A program made the position numbers and the translations under genes. The notes under the pieces were generated by a model. It saw only the letters and a program-made list of their open reading frames with translations, searched no databases and was not told the DNA's origin. From Nevskia sp. (GTDB taxonomy: Bacteria > Pseudomonadota > Gammaproteobacteria > Nevskiales > Nevskiaceae), in NCBI RefSeq assembly GCF_021732705.1, contig NZ_JAKFUM010000007.1, positions 248,001 through 312,000 on the forward strand: a stretch of DNA of 64,000 nt, given 5' to 3'. Positions 27,451-36,452 of the stretch are shown piece after piece (the first letter of the stretch is position 1; every line of letters starts with the position of its first letter).

Positions 27451-27601
27451 GGAGGTACGGTTTTCGGGTAGACGATGACTGCCGGACTTTAGCATCGACC
27501 GTGCCGCGTTCCGCTTGACCGGACCATGCGGACAACCGGACCGATCGCGATCACCGCTGGGCGCAGGCGCCGAACCGCGAGGGCAGCTGTCCACGCACCG
27601 C

Positions 27602-27638
27602 AAAAAAAAGAGCCAGCTTCGAGACGAAGCTGGCTCTT
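27602..27638 (-). terminator. intrinsic terminator after the large protease gene
   Basis: On the minus strand a 14-bp perfect stem (27608-27621 with 27625-27638, AGA loop) ends in a run of eight U (complement of 27602-27609). It lies 91 bp after the protease stop and should end that transcript. The stem sequence AAGAGCCAGCTTCG is symmetrical, but only the minus-strand side has the U run. Confidence 0.88.
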
Positions 27639-27728
27639 CCAATTCGGCCTGAGCCGAAGCTCAAGCCCGGGCGTTCTGGCCGCCGGCAGTCATCCACCTG
27701 CCGGCCGCCAGATCCGCCGGATCGTGCG

Positions 27729-30700
27729 TTACTTCATCCGACGCACCTGCAGTCCCTTCCGACGCCGCAGCAGTGCGGCGAGGCCGAACGCGGCCAGCAG
27801 CGCCGCACCCGCCGAACCGCCGCCCGATGGTGGCGCGGTGGTGATCGAGAAGACTGCCGCGCGCAGGTTCGGACCGGTTCCCACCGACAGACCGACGATC
27901 GTGTTGGTCGCCGCGTTTGCCGACGAACTGCCGCGGACGGCCACCGTGTCACCCGCTCGCACGGTTCCCGCCGTGGTCGTGAACGGACCGCCGTTGAGGC
28001 TGTACTCGCCACCGGAAACCGCAATCGGCACCGGCACTTCGAGCGCGGTGATGGTCACCGTGTTCGACGTGAAGACCGTGCTGCGCTCGGCGTCAACCAC
28101 CGCCGTGAAGTCGATCGGCCCGGCGAGCGCGATCGCCGCACGAGTGGTCACCGTGAACGTCGAGCTGACGCCGCCGATGGTCACGGTGGCACCGCTGACC
28201 GTGGCGGTCGACGTGGCTGCCGTGATCCGCGCGGCCACCGTGTTGCCGACCACGACCGTACCCGGCGTGCTGACGAACGGACCGCCATTGATGCTGTAGC
28301 TGCCACCGGCGCTGACCGTGATCGGCGTTGGGGTGTTGAAGCCAGCGAGGGTCACCGTGTTGCTGGTCTGCACCGAGCCGAGCGCGGCGTTGTTTGCGGC
28401 CGTGAAGCTGAACGCGTCCGGCGTGGCGTCGTCATCGTTGGTGATGGTGATGGTCTGCGAGGCCGGCGAGCCGACGGTGGCACCCGTGGTCGTGCCGAAC
28501 TGCAGCACGATGGTCTCGTTCGCTTCCTCCAGCACATCGCGGACGATCGTCGCCGTGATGCTGGCGGTGGTCGTTCCGGCCGGGAAGCTGAACTGGGTGG
28601 CGCTCAGGCTGTAGTCCGTGCCATTGGTCGCCGTGCTGGCTGCGCCAACGACGACCGGCACCGTCAACGCCGACGAGATCGGGAAATCCAGCGTCGCGGT
28701 GATCGTCACCGTCGTGCTGCCCGCGCCGGTACCTTCCGCCACCGATTGCGTCGCCAGCGTGTAGCCCACCGTCGGACGGATGCTTTCCGAGTTCGCCGTG
28801 GCCGTGGTCGACGCCGTGCTCGGGTTGCCGGCCGCATCGGTGATCGCGCCCGCCGGAATGCTCGCCGTCACCGTGCCGTTGGCCGTCATGCCGGACACCG
28901 CCACCGTGTAGGCACTGCCCGTGCCAGTGACGACCACCGAGGTCGGACGCGCGGTGCCGCCGATGACCACATCCGCCGGCGTGAACTGCCCGGTGGCTTC
29001 GTCGAACTGCACGTTGAAGAGCACGAACGGCGTCGTGATCGGCGAGCCCTGACCGTTGCCGACCGTCAGTGCCACCGTCGGCGGAATGCGATCGATGATG
29101 GTGACGTCGCCCGCAACGAAGTTGCCGTTGCCGGCACCGACATCGCCCAGGGTCTGGGTGTTGGCAATGCTGGTGATGCTGTCATTGTCGATCACATCCA
29201 GCCGCACGCCGCCGCTGCCGGTCCCGGTGCCGAGCGTCACCGTGTAGGTGGTGCCCGAGCCGGTCACCGAGGTCACCGCCACGCCAGCCAGCGTGCCGCC
29301 CGTGGTGGTGGCGGCGAAGTCCGCAGCATCGACACCGGACACCGCTTCGCTGAAGGTCACCGTGTAGCTGACGTTGGCGACATTGACCGGGCTGCTGCCG
29401 ACACGCGTCACGCTGACCACCGACGGTGGCGCTGCCAGGGCCGGTGCGTTGCACGCTGCCGGGCCGGTGATGATCAGCGACACCGCGCGGATGCTGCCGG
29501 TGTCGATCGCGAACCCGTCCTGCACCTGCAACTGCCAGGTGCCGTTGGCCGGCGTGCCGTCAAAGCCCGACAGCGCCGACGACGGACGGAACGTGCCGGT
29601 GAACGGCGCGGCGGCCGAACCCTGCGACTGAATCGTCGGCCCGGTGCTTTCATCATCGAGCACCGTCTGACAGAAGTTGTTGCCGCTGCTGCCCGCGTTG
29701 TCGATGACGCGAATGACCTGACCGGTCGGCGACACCACGCGCACTTCGAGGTCGCTGACGAAGGTGTGGTCGATACCGACACCCGGGGCACCGATGGCCG
29801 TGCTGCAGGTCGCGCCGTCGATGCTGACGTCGAGATCGCCGACAGCGCCGTTGACGCCGGAGACGACGATCGGCGCGTTCACCGAGACGCCGCTGTCCGG
29901 AATCGGAATCGGCGCACCGGTGTAGCTGAAGCGAGCCGGAGTGGCCGGCGTACCCGTCGGCTTGCTGAACGTGGCCGACTGCGGGCTCGTCGGGTTGTTC
30001 GACGACAGCGCCGCCGTGAAGCTGATCGGCGTGCCGCACAGGAAGTTCGGATCAACCCGGAACCGGAACGGCGTGCTGTTGCTGGCGGTGCCGCCGGCCG
30101 CGATGTCCGGATAGCCCGAGAAGCTGCTGAGCAGGGTCACGCCCGGCGTGGTGGTGGCGAGCTGCACCGAAACCGGCGAGGCTGCTGCGAGGCCGACATT
30201 GCTCACCGGCAGGCTGATCGAGAAGATTTCATTCGATTCGATGGTGCCGTCGCCGTCACCGACGATCTGCGTGACGACACCGGCCCCCGCCTGCAGCGAC
30301 GGCTGACCGACCGCGCCGCCGGCCTGCAGCGCCGGAACCGGCATGACAATGCCGACGCCGGTCGTGACATCGACACCCGGCACTTCGATATCGATGGCCG
30401 TCGACGTCAGCAGGTTGCGGACTTCCGGCATGGTCAGATTCGGCAGCGCCGAACGAACGATGCCGGCGATGGCGGCAGCATGCGGTGCCGCCGCCGAAGT
30501 TCCGTAGAACGTGGCGAAGCCCGGGGCCGACGTGGAAACGCCATCGGCTGCCGTGATGTCCGGCTTCTGGCGCAGCACGCCGCCATTGAAGGTGCGGTTG
30601 CCGGGCGTCAGTTCGTCACCGGTCGGGCTCAGCACGATCCGGCGCGGGCCATCGGAACTGAAGGTTTCGCTTTCGTTGGCACCGGTGAACAGATTCGGGA

Positions 30701-32342
30701 ACGGGCCCTGCACCGTGATCGGATCGAATGGATCAGCGGCAGGCGTCGCCGCCGTGCTGAACGCGTTTGCCGCAGCGCTGTGGCCGCGCGTCGCGCCGGT
30801 CGTTGCGAGGGTGGCATCGAGCAGACCGCGGAACAGGATCAGGTTGAAGGCCGGCACGCTGGTGGTGGTGCCGGCGGCGAAGCGCGCGACCACGAGACGT
30901 TCGCCCGTGAAGGCGCCACCGCCGATGAACTCGATCGGGAAGTCGTCGCCGCCAACGCCGTCCTGACTGTCGGCACTGGCATCGAACACCGTGGTCAGGG
31001 TTCCGTTGAGATCGTAGAGATCGTAATCGGTGGAGGCGAAACCCTCGTCGAGGGTGGCGTGCTCGGCCCAGATCAGGATTACCGGCGTGCCGCCGTCACC
31101 GCCTTCCACGCGGATCGAAACGCCGCCATCGCCGAAGTCGTGAAGCTCGCCGGCGCCTGCGAGCGCGGTCGGCGTTGCGGCAGCCGAGACCGCGAAGTCG
31201 CCTTCCCAGGTGCCCGAGGTGCCGTCGGCGAGGTTGCCCTCGTTGCCGGCCGACGAGAAATACAGCACGCCATTGGCGGTGACCGTGTTGACCGACTGTG
31301 CGACCGGGCCGTCCTGGAACGGCGATTCGTCGAGGTAGATGATGTCGTCGACGATGATCGTGCAGCCCGCGTCTGCCAGATCGAGGATGTTCTGCGCGAA
31401 CGACGCCTCGCCGTTGAACGCGGTGGCAAAGCCCAGTTCCGCGTCCGGCGCGGCATCGTGGATGATCTCGAGCATCGCCGTTCCTTCATCGCCACCGCCT
31501 GCCTGATCCGGCAGCACGAGGATGTCGGCCGGGAGGTCGCCCGACGCCTGGGAATCCGCCAGCGAGTCGATACCGTCGGACAGCACGCAGATGCGCTGGC
31601 CGGCACCCGTGGCGCCGTACAGGGAGGCCGCGTCATCGGTCCCGTGCGCCTGCACGCCTTCGGAGCGCGTCAGCGCGTTGCGGAACGGCACGCGGCCCGG
31701 ACGACCCTGCGGCACGACGACCGGACCCAAGGTCTTCGACGCGTGGGTGACCGCCGGAATGGCCTGGCGGACCTTGCGGACTTCGGGCATCGCGGCGAGC
31801 AACTCGAGATCGGTCATCCGCACGCGGGCACGCACCGTGTGCCAATCAAAGATGACCCGCTTCGGCGTGACGATGACGGCGTCGATCGAGCGCAGTTTCT
31901 GCAGCACGGCGCGGGCGCCGGTGGCCTTGGTCACGGCGATTTCGACCGCCACGCGACCATCGGCTTCCGGCTTGACGAAGCGGAAGTCCGGCAGCGCCGC
32001 CATTCGCGCATCACCCTTCTGCTTCATCATCGCCATGAACAGCCGCGAATCGATCTTGGCCTGCGCTTTGGTCTTCGAGGCCTTGATCTGCTGCAGCATG
32101 GCGATCTGCGCCGCCGCTGAAGGCTGGATCTGCGCCGGGGCCGCAACACCGGCAGGTGCCGATCTCGCCTTGGCAGCTAGCGATTTCGACGGAAGCCCGG
32201 CATGGCCGATGGTCGACATCGACGCAAACGCCCCCAATGCCACCGGCAACAGCAGGCGTCGCGCCGAGGCGCTGGGCCGGAATCGGCTGGACGCCGTGCA
32301 GCGACGCCAGATCCGATTCGCCATCTCTTTGATCGTCATCAT
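27729..32342 (-). CDS. giant secreted subtilisin-fold protein with P domain, Calx-beta and GlyGly-CTERM-like tail
   Basis: 1537 residues. After a signal peptide and propeptide, the S8/S53-like core has Asp256 or Asp259 (LSDGIDS), Ser616 (YGTSAAAPH) and an oxyanion Asn (SSAGNEGN). The place of the usual HGT histidine is taken by Glu286 (GDEGTAMLEIIHDAAP). A proprotein-convertase P domain follows (about 804-960), then Ig-like segments, a Calx-beta domain (about 1190-1305) and more beta repeats. The C-terminus has Gly-rich PSGGGSAG, a hydrophobic helix and RRRKG, a GlyGly-CTERM-type sorting signal normally cut by rhombosortase. ATG 32342 follows GGGAG. It is probably surface-exposed or secreted. 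Whether it is proteolytic depends on the Glu/Asp/Ser set. Confidence 0.88.
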   Translation of the reverse strand: MMTIKEMANRIWRRCTASSRFRPSASARRLLLPVALGAFASMSTIGHAGLPSKSLAAKARSAPAGVAAPAQIQPSAAAQIAMLQQIKASKTKAQAKIDSRLFMAMMKQKGDARMAALPDFRFVKPEADGRVAVEIAVTKATGARAVLQKLRSIDAVIVTPKRVIFDWHTVRARVRMTDLELLAAMPEVRKVRQAIPAVTHASKTLGPVVVPQGRPGRVPFRNALTRSEGVQAHGTDDAASLYGATGAGQRICVLSDGIDSLADSQASGDLPADILVLPDQAGGGDEGTAMLEIIHDAAPDAELGFATAFNGEASFAQNILDLADAGCTIIVDDIIYLDESPFQDGPVAQSVNTVTANGVLYFSSAGNEGNLADGTSGTWEGDFAVSAAATPTALAGAGELHDFGDGGVSIRVEGGDGGTPVILIWAEHATLDEGFASTDYDLYDLNGTLTTVFDASADSQDGVGGDDFPIEFIGGGAFTGERLVVARFAAGTTTSVPAFNLILFRGLLDATLATTGATRGHSAAANAFSTAATPAADPFDPITVQGPFPNLFTGANESETFSSDGPRRIVLSPTGDELTPGNRTFNGGVLRQKPDITAADGVSTSAPGFATFYGTSAAAPHAAAIAGIVRSALPNLTMPEVRNLLTSTAIDIEVPGVDVTTGVGIVMPVPALQAGGAVGQPSLQAGAGVVTQIVGDGDGTIESNEIFSISLPVSNVGLAAASPVSVQLATTTPGVTLLSSFSGYPDIAAGGTASNSTPFRFRVDPNFLCGTPISFTAALSSNNPTSPQSATFSKPTGTPATPARFSYTGAPIPIPDSGVSVNAPIVVSGVNGAVGDLDVSIDGATCSTAIGAPGVGIDHTFVSDLEVRVVSPTGQVIRVIDNAGSSGNNFCQTVLDDESTGPTIQSQGSAAAPFTGTFRPSSALSGFDGTPANGTWQLQVQDGFAIDTGSIRAVSLIITGPAACNAPALAAPPSVVSVTRVGSSPVNVANVSYTVTFSEAVSGVDAADFAATTTGGTLAGVAVTSVTGSGTTYTVTLGTGTGSGGVRLDVIDNDSITSIANTQTLGDVGAGNGNFVAGDVTIIDRIPPTVALTVGNGQGSPITTPFVLFNVQFDEATGQFTPADVVIGGTARPTSVVVTGTGSAYTVAVSGMTANGTVTASIPAGAITDAAGNPSTASTTATANSESIRPTVGYTLATQSVAEGTGAGSTTVTITATLDFPISSALTVPVVVGAASTATNGTDYSLSATQFSFPAGTTTASITATIVRDVLEEANETIVLQFGTTTGATVGSPASQTITITNDDDATPDAFSFTAANNAALGSVQTSNTVTLAGFNTPTPITVSAGGSYSINGGPFVSTPGTVVVGNTVAARITAATSTATVSGATVTIGGVSSTFTVTTRAAIALAGPIDFTAVVDAERSTVFTSNTVTITALEVPVPIAVSGGEYSLNGGPFTTTAGTVRAGDTVAVRGSSSANAATNTIVGLSVGTGPNLRAAVFSITTAPPSGGGSAGAALLAAFGLAALLRRRKGLQVRRMK

Positions 32343-33127
32343 TATTCTCCCGAGTGAACCCCGAACGAACCGCGAGTGCTGCGATGACGGGCCAAATCCT
32401 TGCGGTTGGTCCCGTCGGTGATGAGGCCGGCCACCGATCCGGCAGGTCGGCGGGCAGCCGACCGGAAGTGGTCGCGAACGACCACGCTGTTCAACGGAGG
32501 ATCAAGGGGATGCGCCGCGCGTTTCGCGACGTTTTCAGCCGATCGAGCAAGGCCTGGCGCGGCCCCGCACCGGCGATCGATCGCTGTGACTGGTGCATGA
32601 ACAATCTCCCCGAAGCCGCTCGTTGATCGTGCGCCGCCGAAATCCATCCGGTTCCGGTCTATCCCGCACGTCTTGTCACGAAACTATCACAGCATTCGTC
32701 AAAAACCATAGGGCAGTCTTGAGCTTTGACGAATGGCAACATGCTGCTGTGCAACATGAAAATGACGAACTGATCATCAAATCAGGTGACATTCGCTTCA
32801 ATTTCACATTCGCTTCGCTTTTCCAACATTTGTCGAGTCAATCGGGTTGGCCGAACGGATTCGAACATGGTGCTTCGCTTCACATCGCTCCACGGATATC
32901 GCCGGTTCCGACGCAGCAATCGGCAAACCGAGAAAGCCTCGTCAACCGCCCGATTCATGCTCGCTGGCCGCGGCAGGCGTTTGCCTTTATCCTGAGGGTT
33001 GGCCTTGCAGACAGCTGCGGGCCCTCCGCATCGCGCGGGCCGCAGGGATGGCGGTCCGCCCGAGTCGGAGTCACGCCTCGCGACGTGTCGAGGCGCAACG
33101 CTTCGCACACTGCAACAAGGAATCGGG
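32343..33127. other. 785-bp intergenic region, part AT-richer, with an 11-bp inverted repeat
   Basis: No gene is supported between the divergent protease and dusA genes. The stretch 32640-32880 is clearly less GC-rich than its surroundings. It contains CATTCGTCAAA at 32693-32703 and its perfect inverted copy at 32725-32735 (21-nt spacer), and ACATTCGCTTC repeated at 32789 and 32806. The region must carry the promoters of both neighbours. It could also encode a small RNA, which I cannot show. Confidence 0.5.
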
Positions 33128-34183
33128 ATGGACCTGACGACATCAGTCGCCTCGCCTGCGGCTGGGCCCGCTGCGGCAAGCGACGTGAACCCGTGGCGCT
33201 TCTGCGTCGCGCCGATGATGGATTGGACGGATCGGCATTGTCGGTACTTCCACCGCCAGCTGAGCCGTCACGCCCGCCTCTACACCGAGATGGTGACCAC
33301 CGGCGCCCTGCGCCATGGCGATGTGCCGCGCCACCTGCGTTTCGACAAGGCCGAGCATCCGGTCGCGTTGCAGATCGGCGGCAGTGACGTGCCGCTGCTG
33401 GCCAATGCCGCCGAACTTGGCGCGCAGTACGGCTATGACGAACTGAACCTGAACTGCGGCTGCCCGTCCGATCGCGTGCAGGATGGCGGTTTCGGTGCCT
33501 GCCTGATGATGGGCCCGAAGCAGGTGGCCGCAGGCGTGCTGGCGATGAAGAAGGCCAGCGGTCTGCCGGTGACAGTCAAGTGCCGCATCGGTGTCGACTA
33601 CAGCGAGGACTACACCTTCCTCCGCGATTTCGTCGAACCGATCGCCGAAATCGGCTGCACCACGTTCATCGTCCACGCCCGCAAGGCCTGGCTGAGCGGC
33701 CTGAGCCCGAAGGAAAACCGCGAGATTCCGCCGCTGCGCTACGACACGGTCTACCGGCTGAAGCAGGAGTTCCCGACGCTGACGATCTGCATCAACGGCG
33801 GCATCCACACCATGGATGAATGCCTGACCCACCTGAAGCATGTCGACGGCGTGATGCTCGGACGCGAGGTCTACGAGAACCCGTACCGGCTGGCGGAAGT
33901 CGACGCGAAGCTCTTCGGCGATACCCGGCCGGCGCCGAGCCGGGTCGAGGTCGTGGATGCGATGTACGACTACATTCACGACGAACTGGCCGCCGGCAAC
34001 AACCTGCATCACATCACCCGGCACATGCTCGGCCTGTACCGCAACCAGCCGGGTGGCAAGCAGTTCCGCCGCGTGCTCAGCGAACACGATGCCAGCCGCG
34101 ACCCGGACTGGGACACCATCGAGGCCGCGCTGGCGCAGGTCGAACGGACCACCGACGCCAGCAACTCCAAAGCCGCCGCGTGA
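33128..34183 (+). CDS. dusA: tRNA-dihydrouridine(20/20a) synthase
   Basis: 351 residues. The flavin-dependent Dus barrel shows APMMDWTDRHCRYFHR at the start, LQIGGSDV, the catalytic-cysteine loop LNCGCPSDRVQDGGFGACLM, VKCRIGVDYSEDY, HARKAWLSGLSPKENREIPPLRY and INGGIHT. The HARKAWLxGLSPKENR segment is specific to the DusA subgroup. It reduces U20/U20a in tRNA using NADPH and FMN. ATG 33128 has GGAA upstream; the in-frame extension to 32999 shows no conserved sequence. Confidence 0.95.
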   Translation: MDLTTSVASPAAGPAAASDVNPWRFCVAPMMDWTDRHCRYFHRQLSRHARLYTEMVTTGALRHGDVPRHLRFDKAEHPVALQIGGSDVPLLANAAELGAQYGYDELNLNCGCPSDRVQDGGFGACLMMGPKQVAAGVLAMKKASGLPVTVKCRIGVDYSEDYTFLRDFVEPIAEIGCTTFIVHARKAWLSGLSPKENREIPPLRYDTVYRLKQEFPTLTICINGGIHTMDECLTHLKHVDGVMLGREVYENPYRLAEVDAKLFGDTRPAPSRVEVVDAMYDYIHDELAAGNNLHHITRHMLGLYRNQPGGKQFRRVLSEHDASRDPDWDTIEAALAQVERTTDASNSKAAA

Positions 34184-34238
34184 GACGGCGGCCGGGCACC
34201 ACGCCCGCCACCGTTCGCGGCTGCGGGCGTTTGACGCC

Positions 34239-34985
34239 ATGACGTCGCCGATCCTGCTGCTGTCCGATCTGCATCTGCCCGATGCCCCGTCGCCGCTGCG
34301 CGAGCGCTTCCTCGAGTTCCTGACGGGACCGGCGCGGCAGGCGCAGGCGGTATACCTGCTCGGCGACCTGTTCGAGGTCTGGGTCGGTGACGCCGAGGGG
34401 CTGCTCGCCTATGCCGATGAAGCGCGTGCATTGCGCGCGCTGCACGACGCCGGCGTCAGCGTCGCGTTCATGGCCGGCAATCGCGACTTCCTGCTCGGTT
34501 CCGCCTTCGCCGAGGTCGCCGGTCTGCGACGACTCGTCGATCCGATCGTCGTCAACCTCGCCGGCACGCCAACGCTGCTGAGCCATGGCGACTCCTGGTG
34601 CACCGACGACATCGGCTACCAGCGCTGGCGGCGCTTTTCGCGCAACCCGCTCGCGCAGGCGATCTTTCGGCGGCTGCCGGCGCGCTGGCGGCAGGCAATC
34701 GGCGGCACCGCAAGACAGCGCAGCAAGGTCGACAAACGAGCGAAGCCGGCCGAGATCATGGACGTGAATGCTGACGCGATCACGACCGCCTTCGCGCAGT
34801 CCGGCGTACGGCGCATCATCCACGGCCACACCCATCGACCGGCCGACCATCTCGATGCTGCCGGCCGCGAACGCATCGTGCTGGCGGACTGGCGGCCGGA
34901 CCATTGCGAGTATCTGCAGGTCGACGACGACGGTCTTCGCCGTGTCGTGCTGCCGTCGTCAGGCAGCACCCGAGCTCGGGAGTGA
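34239..34985 (+). CDS. lpxH: UDP-2,3-diacylglucosamine diphosphatase
   Basis: 248 residues of a calcineurin-like metallophosphatase. Metal-binding motifs are SDLHL, GDLFEVWVGD, GNRDFLLG, LSHGDSWCTDD and IHGHTHRP. LpxH cleaves UDP-2,3-diacylglucosamine to lipid X, the fourth step of lipid A synthesis, at the inner membrane surface. The size matches E. coli LpxH (240). It follows dusA by 55 bp on the same strand. Confidence 0.94.
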   Translation: MTSPILLLSDLHLPDAPSPLRERFLEFLTGPARQAQAVYLLGDLFEVWVGDAEGLLAYADEARALRALHDAGVSVAFMAGNRDFLLGSAFAEVAGLRRLVDPIVVNLAGTPTLLSHGDSWCTDDIGYQRWRRFSRNPLAQAIFRRLPARWRQAIGGTARQRSKVDKRAKPAEIMDVNADAITTAFAQSGVRRIIHGHTHRPADHLDAAGRERIVLADWRPDHCEYLQVDDDGLRRVVLPSSGSTRARE

Positions 34986-34991
34986 ACGATC

Positions 34992-35288
34992 GTGCATCGT
35001 GGTACAGCTGATTACTCCGACTGGCGTTCGATGCGCGAACTCGATGTCGAAGCCGGTGTTGCCAAGGGCACCGCGTTTCGCGCGTTCAAGCAGCTGGCGG
35101 CACAGTTGATCGAGGGTCAGGACTTCCTCGTGCTCGATCATCAGACGCACGCAGGCCTCGCTGCAGCCTTGCATGCGCGCGATAGGCTCTATCGCGGCTC
35201 GGTCACGCCGGTGCTGCTGGCACCGGAGGCCGCCGCACGCGTGCGCGCCGCGATCGGGGTGATCGACAGCCGCTCATCCGCACAGTAA
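34992..35288 (+). CDS. hypothetical protein with HTH-like segment
   Basis: 98 residues directly after lpxH (6-nt gap), so probably co-transcribed. Residues 13-38 (RSMRELDVEAGVAKGTAFRAF) resemble a helix-turn-helix in which AGVAKGTAFR would be the turn and recognition helix. The rest is an Ala-rich helix pair. No family recognised. A small regulator is possible but not shown. Confidence 0.6.
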   Translation: MHRGTADYSDWRSMRELDVEAGVAKGTAFRAFKQLAAQLIEGQDFLVLDHQTHAGLAAALHARDRLYRGSVTPVLLAPEAAARVRAAIGVIDSRSSAQ

Positions 35289-35359
35289 CGAGCCTTACCG
35301 AAAGATTGCACTGCAGCATTGGCGTCGGTACGATTCGCCTTCCTTTTACGGAGCACCCC

Positions 35360-35677
35360 ATGAGCGCCCTCGACTTCCTGAAGAAACTCCCCGCCGCGTT
35401 TGACGCCAGCGCCGCCAGCGGCACCGATGCCGTCGTCCAGTTCGCGATCTCGTCGCCGGCTCACCTGGTGATCAAGGGCGGCGCCGCCCAGCTCGTCGAA
35501 GGCACCGCCGGCAACGCCGACGTGACGCTGACGATGGAAGACGACGATCTCGTCGCGCTGCTGAAAGGCGAACTGAACGGCATGACCGCGTTCATGACCG
35601 GCAAGCTGCAGCTCGACGGCGACATGATGCTCGCCCAGCGCATGACCAGCTTCTTCGACGCCTCGAAGCTCGGCTGA
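35360..35677 (+). CDS. SCP2 sterol-binding-domain protein
   Basis: 105 residues, essentially a single SCP2 domain: VQFAISSPAHLVIKGG, NADVTLTMEDDDLVALLKGELNGMTAFMTGKLQLDGDM. The motif F(M)TGKLQLDGDMMLAQ is typical of bacterial lipid-carrier SCP2 proteins and of the UbiJ/YhbT family fold. It probably binds an acyl or isoprenoid lipid in the cytoplasm. ATG 35360 has GGAG seven nt upstream. A strong hairpin with a T run lies about 40 bp after its stop. Confidence 0.88.
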   Translation: MSALDFLKKLPAAFDASAASGTDAVVQFAISSPAHLVIKGGAAQLVEGTAGNADVTLTMEDDDLVALLKGELNGMTAFMTGKLQLDGDMMLAQRMTSFFDASKLG

Positions 35678-35680
35678 CGC

Positions 35681-36430
35681 TTGTCCGATCGGCCTACATT
35701 GCCGGTCGTGATCGAAACCCCGGACCTTCTGGCCCGGGGTTTTTCGTTTGTGCTGGGTCCTGAAATCGACCGTGGCAGCGAAAGGCTCACCTTGCGCGCT
35801 GTACATCGGCCGCAGTACGGCTCGATCTGCGCCGACTGGCTGACGCCCGATCTCGCCCGCCGCATCGCCGCCGGTCGCCGGCAGCCGATGGCCAAGGCCG
35901 CGGGGCTCCACAAGCCGCGAGAGCCCGGCATCGGCCCGCTGCGCATGCTCGATGGCACGGCCGGCCTCGGCCGCGACGGCTACACCCTGGCGGCGCTGGG
36001 CGCGGAGGTCACGCTGGTCGAGCGCAACCCGACGGTCTGCGCACTGCTGCAGGATGCCCGACGCCGGGTGCTGGACGATCCCCGCGCCGCCGCCATCGGC
36101 GAACGGATCCGCGTGATCGAAGCGGTCTCGTCGGCCTTCATGGCGCTGCCCGAACATCGGTGCCGCTGGGACGTCGTCTACCTTGACCCGATGTACCCGG
36201 ACGATGGCAAGGCGGCGCTGCCGTCCAAGGAAATGCAGCTCCTGCGCGATCTCACCGGCGGAGATGCCGATGCCGACGCGCTGCTCGAACCGGCGCTGCA
36301 CGCCGCGTCCCGCCGAGTCGTGGTCAAGCGGCCAGCGAAAGCGCCGCCGCTCGCCGGCCGAAAGCCGTCCCTGAGCTTCGACGGGACGCAGCTGCGCTTC
36401 GATGTCTACCTGCGGCAGCCGAACGGCTGA
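35681..36430 (+). CDS. rsmJ: 16S rRNA (guanine(1516)-N(2))-methyltransferase
   Basis: Up to 249 residues, close to E. coli RsmJ (250). The AdoMet motif is DGTAGLGRDGYTLAALGAEV and the catalytic region VVYLDPMYPD. Also diagnostic are LVERNPTVCALL, LPSKEMQLLRDL and VVKRPAKAPPLA. It methylates G1516 of 16S rRNA. The start is uncertain: the longest frame begins at TTG 35681 without a ribosome binding site, GTGs lie at 35708 and 35750, and a terminator-like hairpin spans 35715-35744. The segment from residue 24 onward is the part I can align with known RsmJ. Confidence 0.88.
   Translation: MSDRPTLPVVIETPDLLARGFSFVLGPEIDRGSERLTLRAVHRPQYGSICADWLTPDLARRIAAGRRQPMAKAAGLHKPREPGIGPLRMLDGTAGLGRDGYTLAALGAEVTLVERNPTVCALLQDARRRVLDDPRAAAIGERIRVIEAVSSAFMALPEHRCRWDVVYLDPMYPDDGKAALPSKEMQLLRDLTGGDADADALLEPALHAASRRVVVKRPAKAPPLAGRKPSLSFDGTQLRFDVYLRQPNG
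35715..35744 (+). terminator. terminator-like hairpin inside the 5' end of the rsmJ frame
   Basis: AAACCCCGG (35715-35723) pairs with CCGGGGTTT (35734-35742), and the T run continues to 35744. It has every feature of an intrinsic terminator for the SCP2 gene, yet lies within the longest rsmJ reading frame. Either rsmJ starts downstream (for example GTG 35750) or the hairpin attenuates its expression. Confidence 0.65.
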
Positions 36431-36452
36431 CCTGCGGAATCTTCCGCGACAC

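Noticed and set aside
28746-32120. 1124-codon plus-strand frame opposite the giant protease
   Set aside because: Low-complexity Arg/Asp/Gly composition without motifs; the minus strand carries clear protease, P-domain and sorting motifs.
32782-33108. 108-codon minus-strand frame upstream of dusA
   Set aside because: No domain and no signal; it crosses the AT-richer non-coding stretch.
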